Both the position numbers and the translations under genes were made by a program. Below, piece after piece: positions 33,377 through 44,843 of a DNA stretch of 64,000 nt (the stretch's first letter is position 1; every line of letters begins with the position of its first letter). The stretch comes from Clitopilus passeckerianus (Eukaryota; Basidiomycota; Agaricomycetes; Agaricales; Entolomataceae): the NCBI GenBank assembly GCA_944990035.1, contig CALYLX010000150.1:496001-560000 (forward strand), written 5' to 3'. The notes beneath the pieces were generated by a model. That model ran no database searches. It saw only the letters and a program-made list of their open reading frames with translations, and had not been told where the DNA came from.

Positions 33377-36004
33377 TCAGAGGTACGAGTTATCGGGGGA
33401 GGTATCGTTCATGACAGAATGGGGCGTGCGCATGAATGACTGGTGCTGGAGTTGCTCTGGTGCAGCTGTAGGAGGGTATCTATGGCCGACAGGAGGACCA
33501 GCGTTCATCGCAGTAGTTGGCCACGGAGGAGGTGGTGCTCCTGTGATTGTCCCATTCTGCTGTTGGACCATTTGGTGGGATTGTTGCGAAGTGGGTATTC
33601 TGTGGGGTTCCGACAGAGTCACAGAGGGCGTTTCTTGCGCGGCAGGGTTCACAGAAATCAGCTGGAAGGAACCCGTATGGGAGAGTTGTTTCGCGGGGTC
33701 GGACGGGGGACTGGCATGGTTATTCTCCCTCTGGTGAGACCGATTTCCTTTTCCACGATTTCCCTCTTTGCTGGCTTCGGCGGCTCTCGCAGAAGCACGC
33801 AACGTTTCAAGATCAATCGGAGGAGCCTCGCCGTCTGGCCCTGCCATCTTATCTCTCTTCCTTTGCAGCTTGGCGTAGTCTAGAAATACCAAGGTAAGAA
33901 TCCATGCAATCAATCGTAATAGCGAGAAACCACGTACGCAGACCGCATGCGTTGCAGAGGGTCCTTGCGCCATCAGGGCCTCGTCGCCATTCCGGTGTTT
34001 CTCTGATATTACAAGAATGACACTTCCCAGGGGGCGTGGCTCTCTGCTCGAAAGAGGTGAGCCACGGTGATCTAAAGGCGTGGAGAATGTAGGGAGCTTA
34101 CGCTTCTCTTCCTATATTTACTCTTCTGCTGCCCTGCAGTGCCGGCGCCACCCGCCGTACTTGTCGCGCGTTTGGTGCGAATGGTCTCCATGTCTTGTTC
34201 GGCAGTGGTTCGAACATTATCCGTTGCTGGGGTCGGATACTCGTTCGAAGTGTCACCCTGAGCCATGTCCTCCCATGGACGCTTCGGAGGACGGTGGTCA
34301 TCAGGTGGCGTGATCACGGCGGCACTGTCAAGCTTGACTCTTTCAGTTTCGGGAAGGTTCATACGGCGATACTCTTCCACCAGTCGAACGACCTCCTGTG
34401 CCCGGCGTGACATCTCCGCAAGCTCTTCGGGTGGCGGGCAAACATCGGGCATCTGCTGCTGCAACTGGGCTGAAAATGAACATTAGGAAGGGTCGAGGAG
34501 AAGGAGAAGGTTCGAGCGTACCATAGCGATGAGCAAACGCGTAAAGAGCGTTGCAGTGTTGAATAATCTGGAGTCCCTGTTGTGAGTTAATGGCCGGGAG
34601 AATGGTCGGGGAAGACCAACCTCCGACATGGTACTATCCCGAGGACCATTGACATTGATAGGATAGTTCACTCGAGTATCTATCGGAGCGGGTATGACGG
34701 CAGGGCTGCGTGAGTATGGCATCTGTTGTTGTTGTTGTTGAACTTGAGAGGGCGCCGGCTGTGATAAGGGCTGAGGCTGAGGCGGAAGAGATTGACTCGG
34801 GTGTGCTGGAGGAGCATAGGCTGGTTGATAGCTTTGGCTAGCAGGGATGGCTTGAGGGCCATTGTGTTGCGGGGGAGGCTGCTGAGGGGGTGGATGAGAA
34901 TGATGAGAGACTGGCTGCAACTGATGCTGAGGGACTGGCTGTGGCTGAGCCTGTGGATGATGATGAGGCTGGTGTGGTTGCGGCTGATATGATGGCGGTT
35001 GTGAGTGCTGCTGAGAGTGTGGGACCGGAGGAGGGGCTTGTGGATGATGTGATTGGGGCTGCGATGGCTGTTCCCAAGGTCCCGATGGCTGATGTACGGA
35101 CGGCGGGCCAGGAGAGGGGTAAGGATTGCCATGTGGTATTTGCGACTGGTGGGGTTGAGCAGGAATTCGATTGGGAATATACTGATATCCGTTGTAACCA
35201 GGATGGTTTGTAGCTGGTACCTGGTTAATGTGCTCAAGCGTCGGCTGCCCGGTCTGCCCTGAGTTGGGCGCCAAAGACGGTTGAGCCTGATGTTGGTACA
35301 CATTCTGTGGAGGCGGGGGTGGTTGAGGAGTATACCCATACTGAGGAAAAGACGACTAAGGTATTGGTTCAATATTGAGCAAACGTGTTTGAGTAGAACG
35401 TGGCAATGCTTACCTGGGGGCTTCGCAAATCGCGACCAGGGTTCATGTTATCAGAACTGCGCCGACGTTTTGCTTGGGAGGCTTCATCGACACGAGTGCC
35501 TGGTCCAGAATTCACGGCACCAGGAACAGGTGTTGACTGTGCTGAGAGAGGCATTCCAGGCGTCAAAAAACCACCGTTGTCATGTTTTTGAGGATACTCG
35601 TATTTTGAATGCGAATGCAAAGGTTCGTGACTAGTGGCAGACAAAGGTGGCGTGTGTTGTTGCTGTTGTTGCTGCTGCTGCTGGTGATGATGATGTGGGT
35701 GGGTTTGTTGATGTTGGTATCCTTGCATCGACATAGGAGACGAGTTCTGTCCTTGCGGTGCAGTTCGAGCCCATGGTTGAGAATGCCTGACAGCGTTTTC
35801 CTGATTGTTGTTTGAAAGGTCCGCTTGTTGAGCATAAGACGACGACGAGGAATTTTCAAGAGGTTCAAAGCGACGGGTGTTGCTGGTCCCGTACTGAAAA
35901 TTCAAGTCTTTGATAGACGGTAGACGAACTGCCTCGTCACGGGAGGATTGAGGCATTGAGGAGAGGGGGTATCTCGCGTGCTGGGCTGCATGGTGTGCTG
36001 CCAT
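33377..36004 (-). CDS. GATA-type zinc-finger transcription factor, NsdD-like
   Basis: NsdD-type GATA factors control sexual development and conidiation in ascomycetes; a role in fruiting is plausible here. The first ATG in the main frame is at 36004 ([16 protein letters not shown]). A long low-complexity part follows with poly-Gln/His tracts and [13 protein letters not shown] conserved helical block then reads [37 protein letters not shown]. The GATA finger is [19 protein letters not shown] + [10 protein letters not shown] + [12 protein letters not shown], split by introns, with the C-x2-C..C-x2-C ligands intact. This finger is the NsdD form rather than the AreA or White-collar form. The C-terminal tail is Pro/Gln-rich. 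About five introns, no frame break. A further 5' exon is possible. Confidence 0.85.
35655..35700 (-). repeat. Poly-Gln/poly-His coding tract
   Basis: Mixed CAA/CAG codons give about nine glutamines next to CAC/CAT codons for histidines inside the GATA factor. Such tracts are common in transcription factors and often vary in length between strains. Confidence 0.8.
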
Positions 36005-38242
36005 GACTTGCGGAAGAGCAGACAAGATTGGAGATCAAATTGTTTTTGAATCTCGTTGTATCTCCCGATGACGGTGGATCTTGGGTCTGAATGGAGACAA
36101 TAATGTCAAGATTTAGCGACAGAAAAATGTAAAAGAAAGGATATTTACACCGACACCCAAGCTTACGGCCCGGGTCAGGCTGCAGCAAGGGTACGAGCCT
36201 TTTAAGATTTATGGATGATGGCTGCGGGAGAACAAGATTCTGGTTGAAAGCAAATGCCCTGCTGGATCTCGGTAAACCTCGGCGGAGTCACAAATTTGGT
36301 TCTAACCCAGATCGCCCTTTTGGTGCAATACACGGTTCATTATTGTTCTCTCTCTTTTTAATGTACCTCAAATCTATTGGAACCCATAGATGCCGACGCC
36401 AAGTTTCTGTCACGCAACACCGCAGAATAAATCCCAACTTTTTCCTAACGTTCTTCCAAAACAACACATGTCCATGCTTCCACGTGCAAACCGCGCTTCA
36501 ACGCCGCATTTGCTTTCCCCAGTGCCCTATTCTAAATGCTGTTCCTGCGGTCTAATCTGAATCGCCGGTGATGTTATACGTATCCTTTCGGGACCATCTG
36601 TGCGTGTTTTTATGCCCTCCGCGCTCTCTTCGTCAAGTCAAAAGCACGCATCATTTCAGCGCGTGCCTGGAGAGATCCCAATCAAGATTTGGCAGAAACC
36701 AAATCTCTGGCGCTGGAGATCAGGTTGAAATGACCTCCTTTTGGAAATCATGCCCGACACTTGCCCGATCCTTACCACAGTCTCTGCCAGCAACGCAGCC
36801 AGCAATGTACTGGTGAGCCAGATGTTCACCATTCAACGCTTGAAGGAAATGAATGCCGTGTCATCCTTGATATCGTCTAGAAATTTGATCGTTGGTCACG
36901 CATGCGCTCGAGCATACGGGGTGTCTGATTTGCTTTGACTTGAATCACCGGCACATTTCCTTACTATGATCCCAGGAACATATGTGGTGTCGTTATGTCC
37001 AACCCCCTCCTTACCCCCTGTATATATCTGTGCAGGCCGCATGACAGCTTCTAGGTCGCACGGTGAGAAATTCAATGTTGCTTGTCACCATCTTTGATTG
37101 GTTTCCTAACGACAATTCAGAATATTTTTGCTTGTGAACAAACCTCTAAGTCAGGGACCCTTCCGATTCTCTTGTGTACTGCCTGTTCCAACATTACATC
37201 ATCTTCCAATACACGCACCTATCTAGTTGGGGTCCACTAATCCTACAAGTGTATCTTACCGGGTAAATCGGGAAGCTTTACCTCGACATGAGGCTTGCCG
37301 CGAGGTGCCCCATCACAATTCATGTTCGTAGCATCTTGATCTACAGGGTAAAATAAGATTGTGGTTCATGCGATTCAAACTGTTTTAGGAACTCTGAAGG
37401 GACAGCGGTGTGACGTTCGTGGGATGGATCATAGATGGCACCGCTTCATTCTTGCCTCGTCGAAGTCATGGTTGAACTATGTACCACCATCATTGTTCTC
37501 TCCCAGAAAGAAGAGCTGGGCGGAGAACTGGGGTGGGGCTTAACTGATTCCATAGATTTTATCGTCATTAAGACGGTCTCAGTGTGATTGTTCGCCTGAT
37601 AACATTGTTCCTGAGGTACATCCACCGTTATTCGTCGCTCATTAGCGCACATCAATCCACAGATAAAAGATAACCCCACGTGCGACGATTGGCCTGGCTA
37701 TAGGACCCCTGGTCCTGTCGAAGCTGCCAACCAAGAAACTGATAGAAAGGTGTTTGAGGTTGAGAGGACATCTAATCTCAATCAATTGGCCTGCCAGTTT
37801 AGCCTTTCGGTATGCGAACACAGATTTTGATGCCTGATCCAAATTCAGATTATCGGAAATTTCATTTCGGTGATAGATGATCTCATCTCTGAGGACATCT
37901 ATCCAAGACGAGATAGAGGATGAGCGAACGAAGGGGCAAGTATCGGCGGGAATAAAGAAGGATCGTCGCTCCAAACCGAACATTGCCGCCTACTTAAAGT
38001 GGTTGGGGCCGACAAAGACCGCGTCTTCGAAATACCATCAATGACCAGCGACTTAGGCTATCTCGGTTGAGCGAATTTAGTTCAAAATTTAGGGCATACA
38101 TTCAAGGTCCACCCTATTCATATTTCCTAAAATTCCTATCCATCCTTTCTGAATTGTTTATGATTATTTTCCTTCAGGCGAGCGAGATGAGCCAATTTAT
38201 CTGGTTGGTATGACACGAGAAGTGCCTGTCAAAGCGTTTGAC
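36005..38242. other. Long gene-poor stretch upstream of the GATA factor
   Basis: About 2.2 kb with no supported gene. Minus-strand open frames such as 37642-37983 lack motifs and exon-like context. T/C-rich tracts between 36300 and 36650 and a TATATA near 37020 look like promoter sequence. A long regulatory region would suit a developmental transcription factor, but that is inference. Confidence 0.45.
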
Positions 38243-38601
38243 TCATTTGCTGCTCTTTGAGGAGGTAGACTTATAGGTCTGACCGCTGGGCGACGTGTAC
38301 GAAGAGTAACCGTTGCCGGTGTTGTAATAAGTCGACCCATTTGGGTTCTGGTAGTAATAGCCACCATCCCTGGCAGATAATGGCGGATGAGACTTTGAGC
38401 TAGATAGAGGCAAGGCGGCCTCACGAGTTGGAGTAGTGATAGCCAGAGTTACCAGTGGAATTGTCGGTGCGGCTGCACCAGTGATTTCCCTTCATGAAAA
38501 GAAAGAAGGCTAAGTCAACACCTAAAACAAGGGAGTACGATTGAGACGCCTACCTGGCTGTTCGTGCCAGTGCCAGTGTATGAGTAGCTCTTATCAGACA
38601 T
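38243..38601 (-). CDS. Small Tyr/Ser/Gly/Asn-rich protein
   Basis: Three short exons with good splice sites. Exon 1 gives MSDKSYSYTGTGTNSQ, exon 2 GNHWCSRTDNSTGNSGYHYSN, exon 3 DGGYYYQNPNGSTYYNTGNG, continuing YSSYTSPSGQTYKSTSSKSSK and a stop at 38243. About 80 residues with no signal peptide or membrane helix. The repeated Y-Y-x-N-P/T-x-G pattern suggests a disordered or self-associating protein. I believe similar short proteins occur in other mushroom-forming fungi, but their function is unknown to me. Reading only unspliced frames would miss it, because exon 2 runs into a TGA at its donor. Confidence 0.65.
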
Positions 38602-41501
38602 TGCGAAGAGGAGCGGTTGGATTTGGAGGTTGTGGTGACTGAACAAAGAGCCGAACAAGAGGTGTAGTTGTCATGACTGTTTTAAATTGGCGTGACACAG
38701 GATCGCGCTCGTCATCTCACCTGACCATAGTCACGGTCACTGTCACTTCAGGGCTTCATGTTTATTGATCGCTGTTGGCCATGTAGGAGAAGCAATGGAG
38801 GCTCTTTACAAGGTGATGAACGCGTCTTATTGTCTCCCAAAATCGCGTATAGCTCTTCAAAGCAACTATAGACATCTTGAAGGATCCTTGGTTTGAAGCC
38901 GCTATTGGTGGAGCCACCGTTCAAGCTCCGATATTTGCTCTTTGCACGACGACCAACCCCTGTTCCACGTCCATTGATACCCTCAACCTGCTGTCATCCG
39001 CCTGGCCTGGATAAATCAGCCATCCAGGCCTGACTCGATGGATTCTAGAGTTCCCTGACCTTCAGGATATCATCAGCGCGACATTAAACCGAGATTGTAT
39101 TCGATAATAATTTCCACCGAAGTGGACGGCTCACCAGACTCGGCCGAGGGCATATGGGAAATGAGAATTCTCGCAAAATGTCCCGCGATCTGTCCCCCGA
39201 TTTGTCCCGCGGCTTCTGCCGGGCGTTAGAAAGAAACATGGCCAAACAGGTTCATGCGCGACTCGACCTTATAGGAGACCGCGAGTTCGATGCAGGCTGG
39301 TGGCAGAATTTCTTTTTGCAATTTCCAAAGCGGTCCGTCGGGCGGGTAGAGCTTCGAGTCAAGTAAAGGGCTCTATCACACTTGAAAACTACTTTGGTAG
39401 CTTCTTTCTAAGTTCTTGCGCTAATTAGGCCATCGATGGGCAGGATTGAAGCTCGCTAGGCGTCAATTGGGGGAAGTTGACGCCGAAAATAAGCATGTAC
39501 AGTCATCCACCAGGTTTTGTTACATAATCACCGCGTGGTACACTTTGGACTATTTCTCGAATTGTGAACCAAGATCGGCATCGTTTTGTATAATTTTGGG
39601 CTTTACGAGATCTCGTATATGTGTAGTTTACATATCCAGTAGTCAAGATCAGGTGGGGAGCATGTATAGTAGGATAATGCCCAATTATGCTAGCTCAACC
39701 GTTCAAATTGGCATCACGCCGAAATTTATATTATCTCTGGACACAATAAACCTCGCCCAACCGGTCCCATATGGCCTGGAGATATGGAATAGCTAACTAG
39801 ATGTATTTCTGAATACAAAATCTCTTACTTGCAGCATGATTTCGACTAGTAACGGCCACTAAAGTCATATCAGCGCCGTCCAAAAGGGGAACCATGTGTA
39901 CCATCCACTGGAACACAGCGTCCACACCCCTCGCCGGCTTCGAAATGCATCGGAACCCATGATTTACTACGAGGCAATCATATTTAGCTCCAATATGCCT
40001 GTCTGTCTCGAAGGCTGACCTACCGAATGCAAACGACTGGTGTATCACTGGTGTATCAAAGCCCGTATCACGCTAAGGTACACTCGATAAATAGGATAAT
40101 AGGAGTGTATCCCGGACTTAAATAGCCCAATTGAGGACTACTAGGGTAGATCTGCCATAGAATGCAGCACTCTACGCCGGAATATGACCAGGACTCGATG
40201 ATCTATGAAGCAATGAGTGGGCGTAGTGGCTGGTGTATCAAGCTCTGATGGCCCTGAATGGCGCGCCTCAGACGCGTCGCTGTACCTTTTGGCGATTTTT
40301 CAACCAGTTTTCAATGTAGCACCTCCTTCTATGGATTTATTCCTGTAGATACATGCAATAGCTTTCCAACTAACTAAAAATCTCGTAATTATGTAGGGAA
40401 TTTCATTTTCTGTGGAGGGATCAAAATTGGGTGTATCAAAACCTGGTGGATGACTGTATATCTTTTATGGTCGTAATTTTGCAGGGCAAATTTTTGGAAT
40501 ACTCATTTATTCAGTATATCTACTATGCGATACTTTTTCTACACAGAGCGGGGCCCGGCGGGACAGTGCATAGCATGCTTGAGGCGGCATAGGGGCTGGG
40601 CGTGGTGGTCAGGAAGCAGCCAAATTGAGCTTCGGCAGGACACTCGGCAGGACGTTTTGTGGGAGTTCCCAAATCCCGCACTTTCTGACTCGGCCAAACC
40701 TGTACGAGAGGCATCGTTTTATGCACCACGCCAGGGTCACATTATAAGCCTTGGGTTTCCTCTCACACCTGAAATGTGATGTCTTCTTTCCAGCTCGTTT
40801 CTAGTGATCGAACCCGACCCACGATGTTCAGGCTCTGCCTTCGGCCATCAATCCCCCCCCGAAGAGCCAGGAACTCTGGAGCCCCCCAACCTGGGGTCTT
40901 GTAGACCGAATCCCGCGCATTCCCACCTATTTCCAACCTGAGAAACAGCCGGGCGCCGATTGGTTGGACTCTGTGCCTTTTCGTGCACGCCTCTGGACCG
41001 GATGCCGAAACTTGACATACAGAATCTTTCCGTGGGTAGCTAAGTAGCAACTTCCCGAAGATAGTAGGTTGGTTTTGGGGGCCATTTCGGCTATTCTGTC
41101 AATATCGTATTCTAGCCATGTACACTTCTCAGCAGGAAGGGTTCGGTGGAGATAATCCAGATTGACAGTCAGGCTCTCCAGCAGTCCAGGGATGAGAGTC
41201 ATTCAATTCCCATCTATGTACAACTTCCTGAGCGAGCGTTTGGTTATTTTGTACCACGCGGCAGGTGCACGGTGGGTCGCCCTGAGAGGCTACAGAATGA
41301 TATCAATAAGCCTTGCCGCCAGTGCCAGTGCCAATTAAGCGTGAAGGACAAACCGTTTCCCACGACCAACTGTTGCGGTTCGCTCTCGATAGTCCAACTC
41401 GAAGTTTCAACTCGACCAGCTGCCCGATGCACTGGATTGATCCCACTTGATAGATTTCACCACCGTGTACTTCTTGAAAGTGGCTCTCATACGGGCAAGA
41501 T
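38602..41501. other. 2.9 kb gene-free region
   Basis: No supported gene on either strand; open frames (for example 39446-39796 plus, 39797-40048 minus) show no motifs. It contains a repeated nonamer (separate entry) and TA-rich parts around 40320-40520. It may be transposon debris or a regulatory desert. A CCAAT-type ATTGG at 40961 faces the Med22 side. Confidence 0.45.
40039..40438 (+). repeat. Four copies of GGTGTATCA
   Basis: Exact copies begin at 40039, 40050, 40232 and 40430. The first two form an 11-base tandem (ACTGGTGTATC twice), followed by a weaker match, CGTATCACG. All four are on the same strand, which argues against simple terminal inverted repeats. The meaning is unknown. Confidence 0.5.
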
Positions 41502-42062
41502 ATGTCAGAAGTCCCGCAAACAGATGTCTCTCGGCCTTCAGCTCTTCCAACCGGGAAGTTAAACCAGCGCGGCAACATAAACAAGCCTACGATTGAACAG
41601 AATTCTGCTGAGTATCTCGATGCAATTGAGGAAGACTGGAACAAAAGGGTTGACCTGGAAGTTGAGACACTTGTGGACGGCATGGTAGATCTCGTTGGAC
41701 TGGCTTCAGTGAGTCTCTGGACCATCCGTTGATACAAGGAGCATTCATAACGTGTCATAGATTGGCGACAAAGACAAATTCCGCATTGCACAAGAATCAT
41801 TTCAAGCTCAATCCAGAGCTGAGTCCATGGTACGTTGGATCTAGACGAACTCGTCGACCTACTCATCCCATCTTAGGTTCGTGCCGCCAACTCCCTCCTC
41901 TCCATAATCCACTCCATGAAACTCCTCCTGCTTCTATCTGATGAGGCACAACTTGCACATCGGCGAGACGTAGAACTCAAGATCGTTCAGGAAGAAACGG
42001 TAGATGCAAAAAATAAAGTTGGAGAGCTGCTCGATCAAATCCTTCGCCACAAAAATGGCTGA
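41502..42062 (+). CDS. MED22: Mediator complex subunit 22
   Basis: A head-module subunit of the Mediator co-activator of RNA polymerase II, in the nucleus. Exon 1 starts MSEVPQTDVSRPSALP and contains EEDWNKRVDLEVETLVDGMV + DLVGLAS. Exon 2 gives IGDKDKFRIAQESFQAQSRA and exon 3 VRAANSLLSIIHSMKLLLLL followed by SDEAQLAHRRDVELK and a helix ending LLDQILRHKNG. The order and lengths (about 140 residues, mainly coiled helix) fit Med22/Surf5. A longer open frame on the opposite strand across the same bases is a shadow. Confidence 0.9.
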
Positions 42063-42248
42063 GGATGCAAAGATATGGCTTACCTGTCCGACAAAATCAC
42101 GGGGCCCGATGTGCAACGTGCAAACCTTATTGCAAAGGGCCGAACAGACAAAGAAAACCATGCAGACAGCGTCAATTACACTTTGGTATCAAATAAGGGT
42201 ACAGGATGATTGCAAACTCTAAAGTATATGTAGTAGTACACTGTCCCA

Positions 42249-43809
42249 TTACTCCAGATCTGAAGCAACGTTAATGCCTAGAACTTTATTGATTGTCTCC
42301 TGCTCCAGCTTATTTGCTCGAACTCTCCCTTCCTTGAGTCTGTCGAGCCCACTTCGGATACTCCTGATATGAACCTCCACTGGTATCTTGGACCCCACGA
42401 GCTCAGGTGCCGCAACACGCTCCCTCAGATCCTCCATGTCACTGCTCATCGACTGCAGCGATTGCAACGCCGCCACCACATGAGCTAGGGCCTTCCTCCT
42501 GTACGCCCCCAGCTCCTTCAACATCCCAAGATGCGTCTCAAACTTCCTCAACGTCTTCTTGTTCCCGCCCAATATAGTCCATAGCTCCCCCAACACATCT
42601 TGCTGTTGTGAGCTAATGGATGAGTCCTCGCGAGAAATGATGTCGTGAATAGTGGAGAGGCGCTCTTCGAGTTTCGCCAAGTTAGCCAAAGAAACTTCAG
42701 CCTCGAGAATAAGTCTCTCCATCGCCGTGGAGAGTACCGCCATCGCTTCGTCAAATGTGCGCATGACAATTTCTGTCGTAGAGGGTTCCCGCGAAGGAAT
42801 AAGGCCGTAAAGAGTCCCGATGGTCGGCCGCCTCCCCTGTGCAGCTTCTATTTCATGGAGAGCATAATCGTTGACTGCCATGATACTATATATACCGGTA
42901 GTTAGAAGCCATCCACGAGGGAAGGGATAAACGAGGCTTACTTGTCCACCGCGCCTCCAATCTTCGAGGTGAGCCTGGTCAGGTCTCTTCCTGTCTTCCT
43001 TGCATCGGAAACGAAGTCGACCAACGCATCCCCAAGTGCATTCTTTGACTTGAGTTCGCTCGTTCGAACGAGGGTTATCAGGTCACCAGTAGCCATTTCA
43101 GCCTTCTTGATGTCCAACGAGAGGCCAGAGCTCCCGACCGCTTCGTCAAGAAGTTGTTCGAATGTAGCGCTTTGCACGTCCACAAGCTTTGGGTAATCAG
43201 CCCACTGTGGTTGCTTGCCTCTGCTATTGTCCAATTCTATAGGACTAGTGCAGAACCGTGAACCATAGAGACCAGGGAGGTAACAAAGTGGTGCAAATGC
43301 ACCCCGCAAAGTGGAGGAGATGTATGAGAGGATTAGGGCCAATAGCCACAGGAAAACAACAAAGTAGAGGGGGCGTTTCAGTAGATGAATTGCAGTACTG
43401 AAGATATCGAAGAGATACTTCAATGTGAAGGTTGCGCCGTCAACCGCACCGTCAACAATTTCGTGAGTCTCTATGTACTTGCGAGGTGGCTTGGAGGTTT
43501 CTGGTTTGGGTGTCGATGGGGTTGAAGGTGGTAGTTTTCGACCAGACGTCCCTCTCAGAGACGACTTCTGCGACAGAACCTTGCGCTTCCTGGCACTCCT
43601 AGTCGGTCCGTGGGGGCTCGAGGGCCTGGACGGCGATTTCAATGGTTCATTGGTTACAGGTTGAGATTCATCCTCGTCAACGTCTTCCCAGCTGTCGTCA
43701 TGCTTATAACCGTTCTACAAGAAGTAGAGTATCAGCATCCCAGCAGTTGGTTGGCAGATGTTCAGTACGAGCTCACCCTGCGAGGAGATTCAGAAGGAGA
43801 TTTTGCCAT
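42249..43809 (-). CDS. Membrane protein with long coiled-coil C-terminus, hypothetical
   Basis: The start at 43809 is MAKSPSESPR, then, over an intron, NGYKHDDSWEDVDEDESQP. A basic, Ser/Pro-rich cytosolic-type region follows (SARKRKVLSQKSSLRG). One strong membrane helix is present (LYFVVFLWLLALILSYI), after a weaker hydrophobic stretch (FTLKYLFDIFSTAIHLL). The rest, some 350 residues, is helical with heptad-like spacing (AMERLILEAEVSLANLAKLE, LGELWTILGGNKKTLRKFE) and ends INKVLGINVASDLE. I do not recognise the family. The topology resembles nuclear-envelope or ER-shaping proteins, but that is a guess. No frame break. Confidence 0.75.
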
Positions 43810-44843
43810 GTCAAAGGGATGAAGATATATCGGATGATTTACAGATATCGGTATCCAGTCCAGGCTATATACGCCCGTGTTAGATGGATTGCAACAGGTG
43901 TCTGTGAAGCAAAACGAAGCTAACAAGCATGGCGTTCACGCGCGCCACACGCACGAAACGTCAAACCAACACCTGTCACAGTGTCAGCCCACGTGTTGTC
44001 GAACAGTGGAGGGAGCAAACAACGAGTACTGTATGCAGTGTCGAACGATGACACGCACTGTCATACTGGCGACCGTACCCTCCGCATTATTCTCTCCCGA
44101 AATGAGTTTCAACTTATCCCTTGGACTGTCGCGTCAACAGGGGGAACTCGGGCACTGTCGCTATGAGCCTTTCCGGCTCCCATCCTCCGCTATCCCGACA
44201 TGTTTTATCTGTGGTGAATCAACTAGGTCGAGGATGACAAGAAATTGTATTTTCTGGCAGGAGAGGATGTGCCCGTCGAAAACGGGGGCGGCATCTGCCT
44301 AGGTCATCTTGAACTGACTCGGTGGTCGATTATTCTCCGAGCCCGAAAACGCTCAACCATTTTCGAGTCTTCGTGTGTCTACGCCTTACAGCGGCCATGC
44401 AATTTGACTAGGGCCATGCAAAGTGATGGGCCATTGACACGTTTAACAAGGATCCAGGTGCATTCCTCACAATTATTTCGGGCAGATGATCACTGTTTTC
44501 CTTGGAAACGCCGTGCTGCCTAGGGCAAAGTATCGTGGGCCCTCTCAAAGACAATAACGACGGAATGCAGTTTCCAAATCGAACAGTTTGATGGAACGGA
44601 ACTGGGTCATGGACCGGTTTACTTTCCACATTTGGGCTCGGATCAAGGCAGGCTGCCGAAAGACAATAGAGTCGCGACTGCCAATCTCTCCAAGCATGGC
44701 GTAGATGAGAGACAATAAGAGCCCATTTAATGGCAGCTCTGTGTGTCTCCAAGCGCCCTTTCCCTTTCCTCACCCACAACTGCTAATCACCTGCATACGC
44801 ACCCTCAAGTGTCGAATCCGGTCTTAAATCGACACTAGCAGAG
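43810..44843. other. Divergent intergenic region
   Basis: About 1 kb between two divergently transcribed genes, so likely two promoters. Open frames inside are short and lack motifs. Nothing else seen. Confidence 0.5.

Noticed and set aside
33411..33883. Plus-strand open frames over the GATA factor C-terminus
   Set aside because: Opposite strand of a well-supported coding exon.
34680..35372. 230-residue open frame overlapping the GATA factor
   Set aside because: It is an alternative frame of the Gln/His/Pro-rich repeats and has no independent signal.
36360..36560. T/C-rich tract as a possible terminator or origin
   Set aside because: Pyrimidine-rich tracts are common in basidiomycete promoters; no further signal supports either.
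39797..40048. Possible transposase fragment on the minus strand
   Set aside because: The frame has no DDE-type motif, no terminal repeats and no neighbouring exons.
41303..41866. 187-residue open frame on the minus strand
   Set aside because: It overlaps Med22 exons in the opposite direction and has low-complexity Ser/Arg composition; it is a shadow of the real gene.
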